A DNA stretch of 21,461 bases from Russula earlei (Eukaryota > Basidiomycota > Agaricomycetes > Russulales > Russulaceae), in NCBI GenBank assembly GCA_025769875.1, contig JAGFNK010000800.1, forward strand, positions 1 to 21,461, in the 5' to 3' direction. Numbering within the stretch: position 1 is the stretch's first letter; every line of letters starts with the position of its first letter. Both the position numbers and the translations under genes were made by a program. Shown here in pieces: positions 19,973-21,461 of this stretch. Under the pieces are notes generated by a model that was given only the letters and a program-made list of their open reading frames with translations, made no database searches and was not told the origin of the DNA.

Positions 19973-20407
19973 GTTGTGAGATGAGACAAAGAAGTTGTCA
20001 AAGGTGAGAATCATGTACTGCAATCAGTACATAGTCCCACAGTCAATGATTCTCTCTTAACTCTAATCTTAAAACAGGTTGTGTGCGGCAGCAATTACAT
20101 GTATGATGTGAACGATCACTTCAATGTACATACTCAAGCAAAACCAGGGTGGTTCAGGGTGTGCGAGCTTGCTCGCTTTAAGTATCTGCCTACTACACGG
20201 CCATGGCCAGTGAAACCCGGAGAACCATGGGCCATAAGTGCCTTATTGGCAATAATTGGCTGATGGGGATCAATCTCCCCAATGGCGGAGATATGCACAT
20301 ATGCGCTTTCATGCAAATTCTCACACACAGAATAAAACCGAGGAAAGTATTGACATTGACATGAACGACCTGCCAAGTCGTCATCACATATGCGCACACA
20401 CATTCAT
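19973..20407. other. Intergenic region with overlapping open frames on both strands
   Basis: Contains a plus frame of 60 codons (20081-20263) and an overlapping minus frame of 89 codons (20134-20403). Neither has a domain I recognise. Two CCAAT boxes on the minus strand (20245-20249 and 20255-20259), about 275 bp upstream of the FunK1 start, could be promoter elements. GCGAGC/GCTCGC forms a small inverted repeat at 20163-20176. Confidence 0.35.
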
Positions 20408-21461
20408 CTAAGAGAGACCATGTGATTTGGTAATGACAGTATGAAGCGTGGGCTTTGCTGCCCTACGTAGTGCATCAAGGACATCTGTCCCCAACTTACC
20501 ACCCACATCTTCCCAATAAACCCTTTCTACCATCAGAAAGGATCGTACATAGGCACACATGATGTCCTGTTATATGGGTAAGACATGGAAGACGAAAATG
20601 TGGTAAGGTCATACCATATCTCTATGTGATAAGCAAGCCTGGTTCAGGAACCAACTCAGAGTGCAGATCTGTCTTAGCTCACGAGTTGGGTAACCATCAC
20701 TATCATAGTGGCTCAGGTTTGTATGCGGTGAGGCAGATGGCAAAGTCGGCAAAATTCGAAGCCCAAGATGGTTGAGGTTCTGGAAATGGCTCATGATTTG
20801 CAAGAGACGAAAAAAGGTAGGATCATGCAGTTGGAATTGGCTCATTTCCACTTCTAGGTTGTAAAGGCTTGTCAAGTTACCCAGTTGCTCTCCAATGTCA
20901 CAGAAATCCCCAATGGAGCACAAAGGGTCAGGAGATTGGGTAGGAAAGGCTGATGGCTAGGTCGAATGTGGTCCAATGGCACGTTGCATTGGATACGGAT
21001 GCTCTTAAGGCCCTTGTGCTTGGTTATAAAACAAATGAGCACTGGCCCTGGGATATCCCCTTCGAGAACAAGTTTCTTGAGAGATGTCATGTTGAGCTCA
21101 CCAAGTAAAGTGGTCCAGTGGGAGGGTTTCAAAGATGCTATGCAAAGGAACAGGGACTCAATAGGTGAGTGCTTGAGAATCCCCATCGTGGTTTCCACGA
21201 TTCTGGAGCGAAGGCATAATCAGATGAAATATCAAGTAAATTAATTGTGTGAGAGCTGCATGCTCCGCTTCATAAGGCGATGGAGGAAGGAAGACAATCC
21301 ACAGAACCGAATCCTGCAAAGTGCAGTTGTGTGAGTGGTAGGGTGTTAAACAATTGGTGCATTTTGATGAACCCAGAGGCCAGCAGAAGTGGATCGGACC
21401 CATGGAGAAGAAGGTGGAAATCCTGAAGATTGCGCATATTTGAAGGCTTGATAAGGAAATG
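20408..21461 (-). pseudogene. Leucine-rich-repeat-like (F-box/LRR type) gene, partial and degenerate
   Basis: Minus-strand coding enters from beyond the right edge and ends at TAG 20408-20410. The translation is rich in regularly spaced Leu with LRR-like units (MRNLQDFHLLLHGSD, MTSLKKLVLEGDIPGPVL, LTSLYNLEVEMSQFQL, FQNLNHLGLRILP), as in basidiomycete F-box/LRR proteins. No F-box is visible because the N-terminus lies outside. Breaks: TGA at 21270-21272 (SSIAL*SGACSS), a frame change near 21200 and another near 20880. The last exon reads MCAYVRSFLMVERVYWEDVG. The family assignment rests on periodicity only; binding partners are unknown. Confidence 0.5.
20567..20614 (-). other. Intron in the LRR-like gene (48 bp)
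   Basis: GTATGACC...ATAACAG on the minus strand. Splicing joins LSHRDM to DIMCAYVRSF in phase. The size matches the FunK1 introns. Confidence 0.65.

Noticed and set aside
4133..21272. TGA reassigned as a sense codon (Arg)
   Set aside because: Other units have frameshifts, TAA and TAG breaks too, and CpG deamination of CGA explains the pattern more simply.
1..21461. CRISPR array, rRNA or tRNA genes, bacterial operon signals
   Set aside because: No regularly spaced short repeats, no tRNA cloverleaf or rRNA-like sequence seen; introns and element types are eukaryotic.

Overview
This looks like a stretch of a basidiomycete genome, most likely an Agaricomycete. The evidence is a degenerate fungal-type FunK1 kinase gene, 48-49 bp GT-AG introns, a Tad-like LINE fragment, and chromodomain Ty3 and Ty1/copia retrotransposons of fungal character. 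I cannot name the species. Almost nothing here looks like an intact host gene. About four fifths of the window is mobile DNA.

Layout: (1) 1-753, minus strand, the 3' end of a LINE-type reverse transcriptase (RNase H end plus zinc finger), cut off abruptly. (2) 754-17349, plus strand, a Ty3/gypsy chromodomain element with two 828-bp LTRs. Its own sequence is about 9.7 kb once the nested insertion is removed. It carries a decayed 3.1-kb coding-like region before gag, then gag, protease, RT, RNase H, integrase and chromodomain. (3) 6009-12914, minus strand, a Ty1/copia element inserted in the Ty3 protease region, with a perfect 5-bp GAACA target duplication and TGTTGA/TCAACA LTR ends. (4) 8078-9697, a Tc1/mariner element inserted at a TA inside the copia polyprotein, with 217-bp inverted repeats and a DD34E transposase broken by three stops. 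(5) 17350-21461, minus strand, a near full-length FunK1 kinase pseudogene and the 3' part of a degenerate leucine-rich-repeat-like gene.

The insertion order can be read directly: Ty3, then copia into Ty3, then mariner into copia. LTR divergence agrees (about 5% between the Ty3 LTRs, about 2% between the copia LTRs, by eye). Removing each insert restores the host element's reading frame. Most premature stops in all units are TGA where the family normally has Arg, which fits CGA to TGA change at CpG.

The most notable points: a 10-nt sequence placed where the Ty3 transcript should start is exactly complementary to the site just after the 5' LTR, which suggests Tf1-like self-priming. A large unrecognised reading region precedes gag. 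The Ty3 U3 carries an array of CRE/ATF-like TGACNTCA sites. The two Ty3 LTRs diverge unevenly and lack a target duplication, which suggests the element is a recombinant. The mariner TIRs carry the same 19-nt core at both their outer and inner ends.
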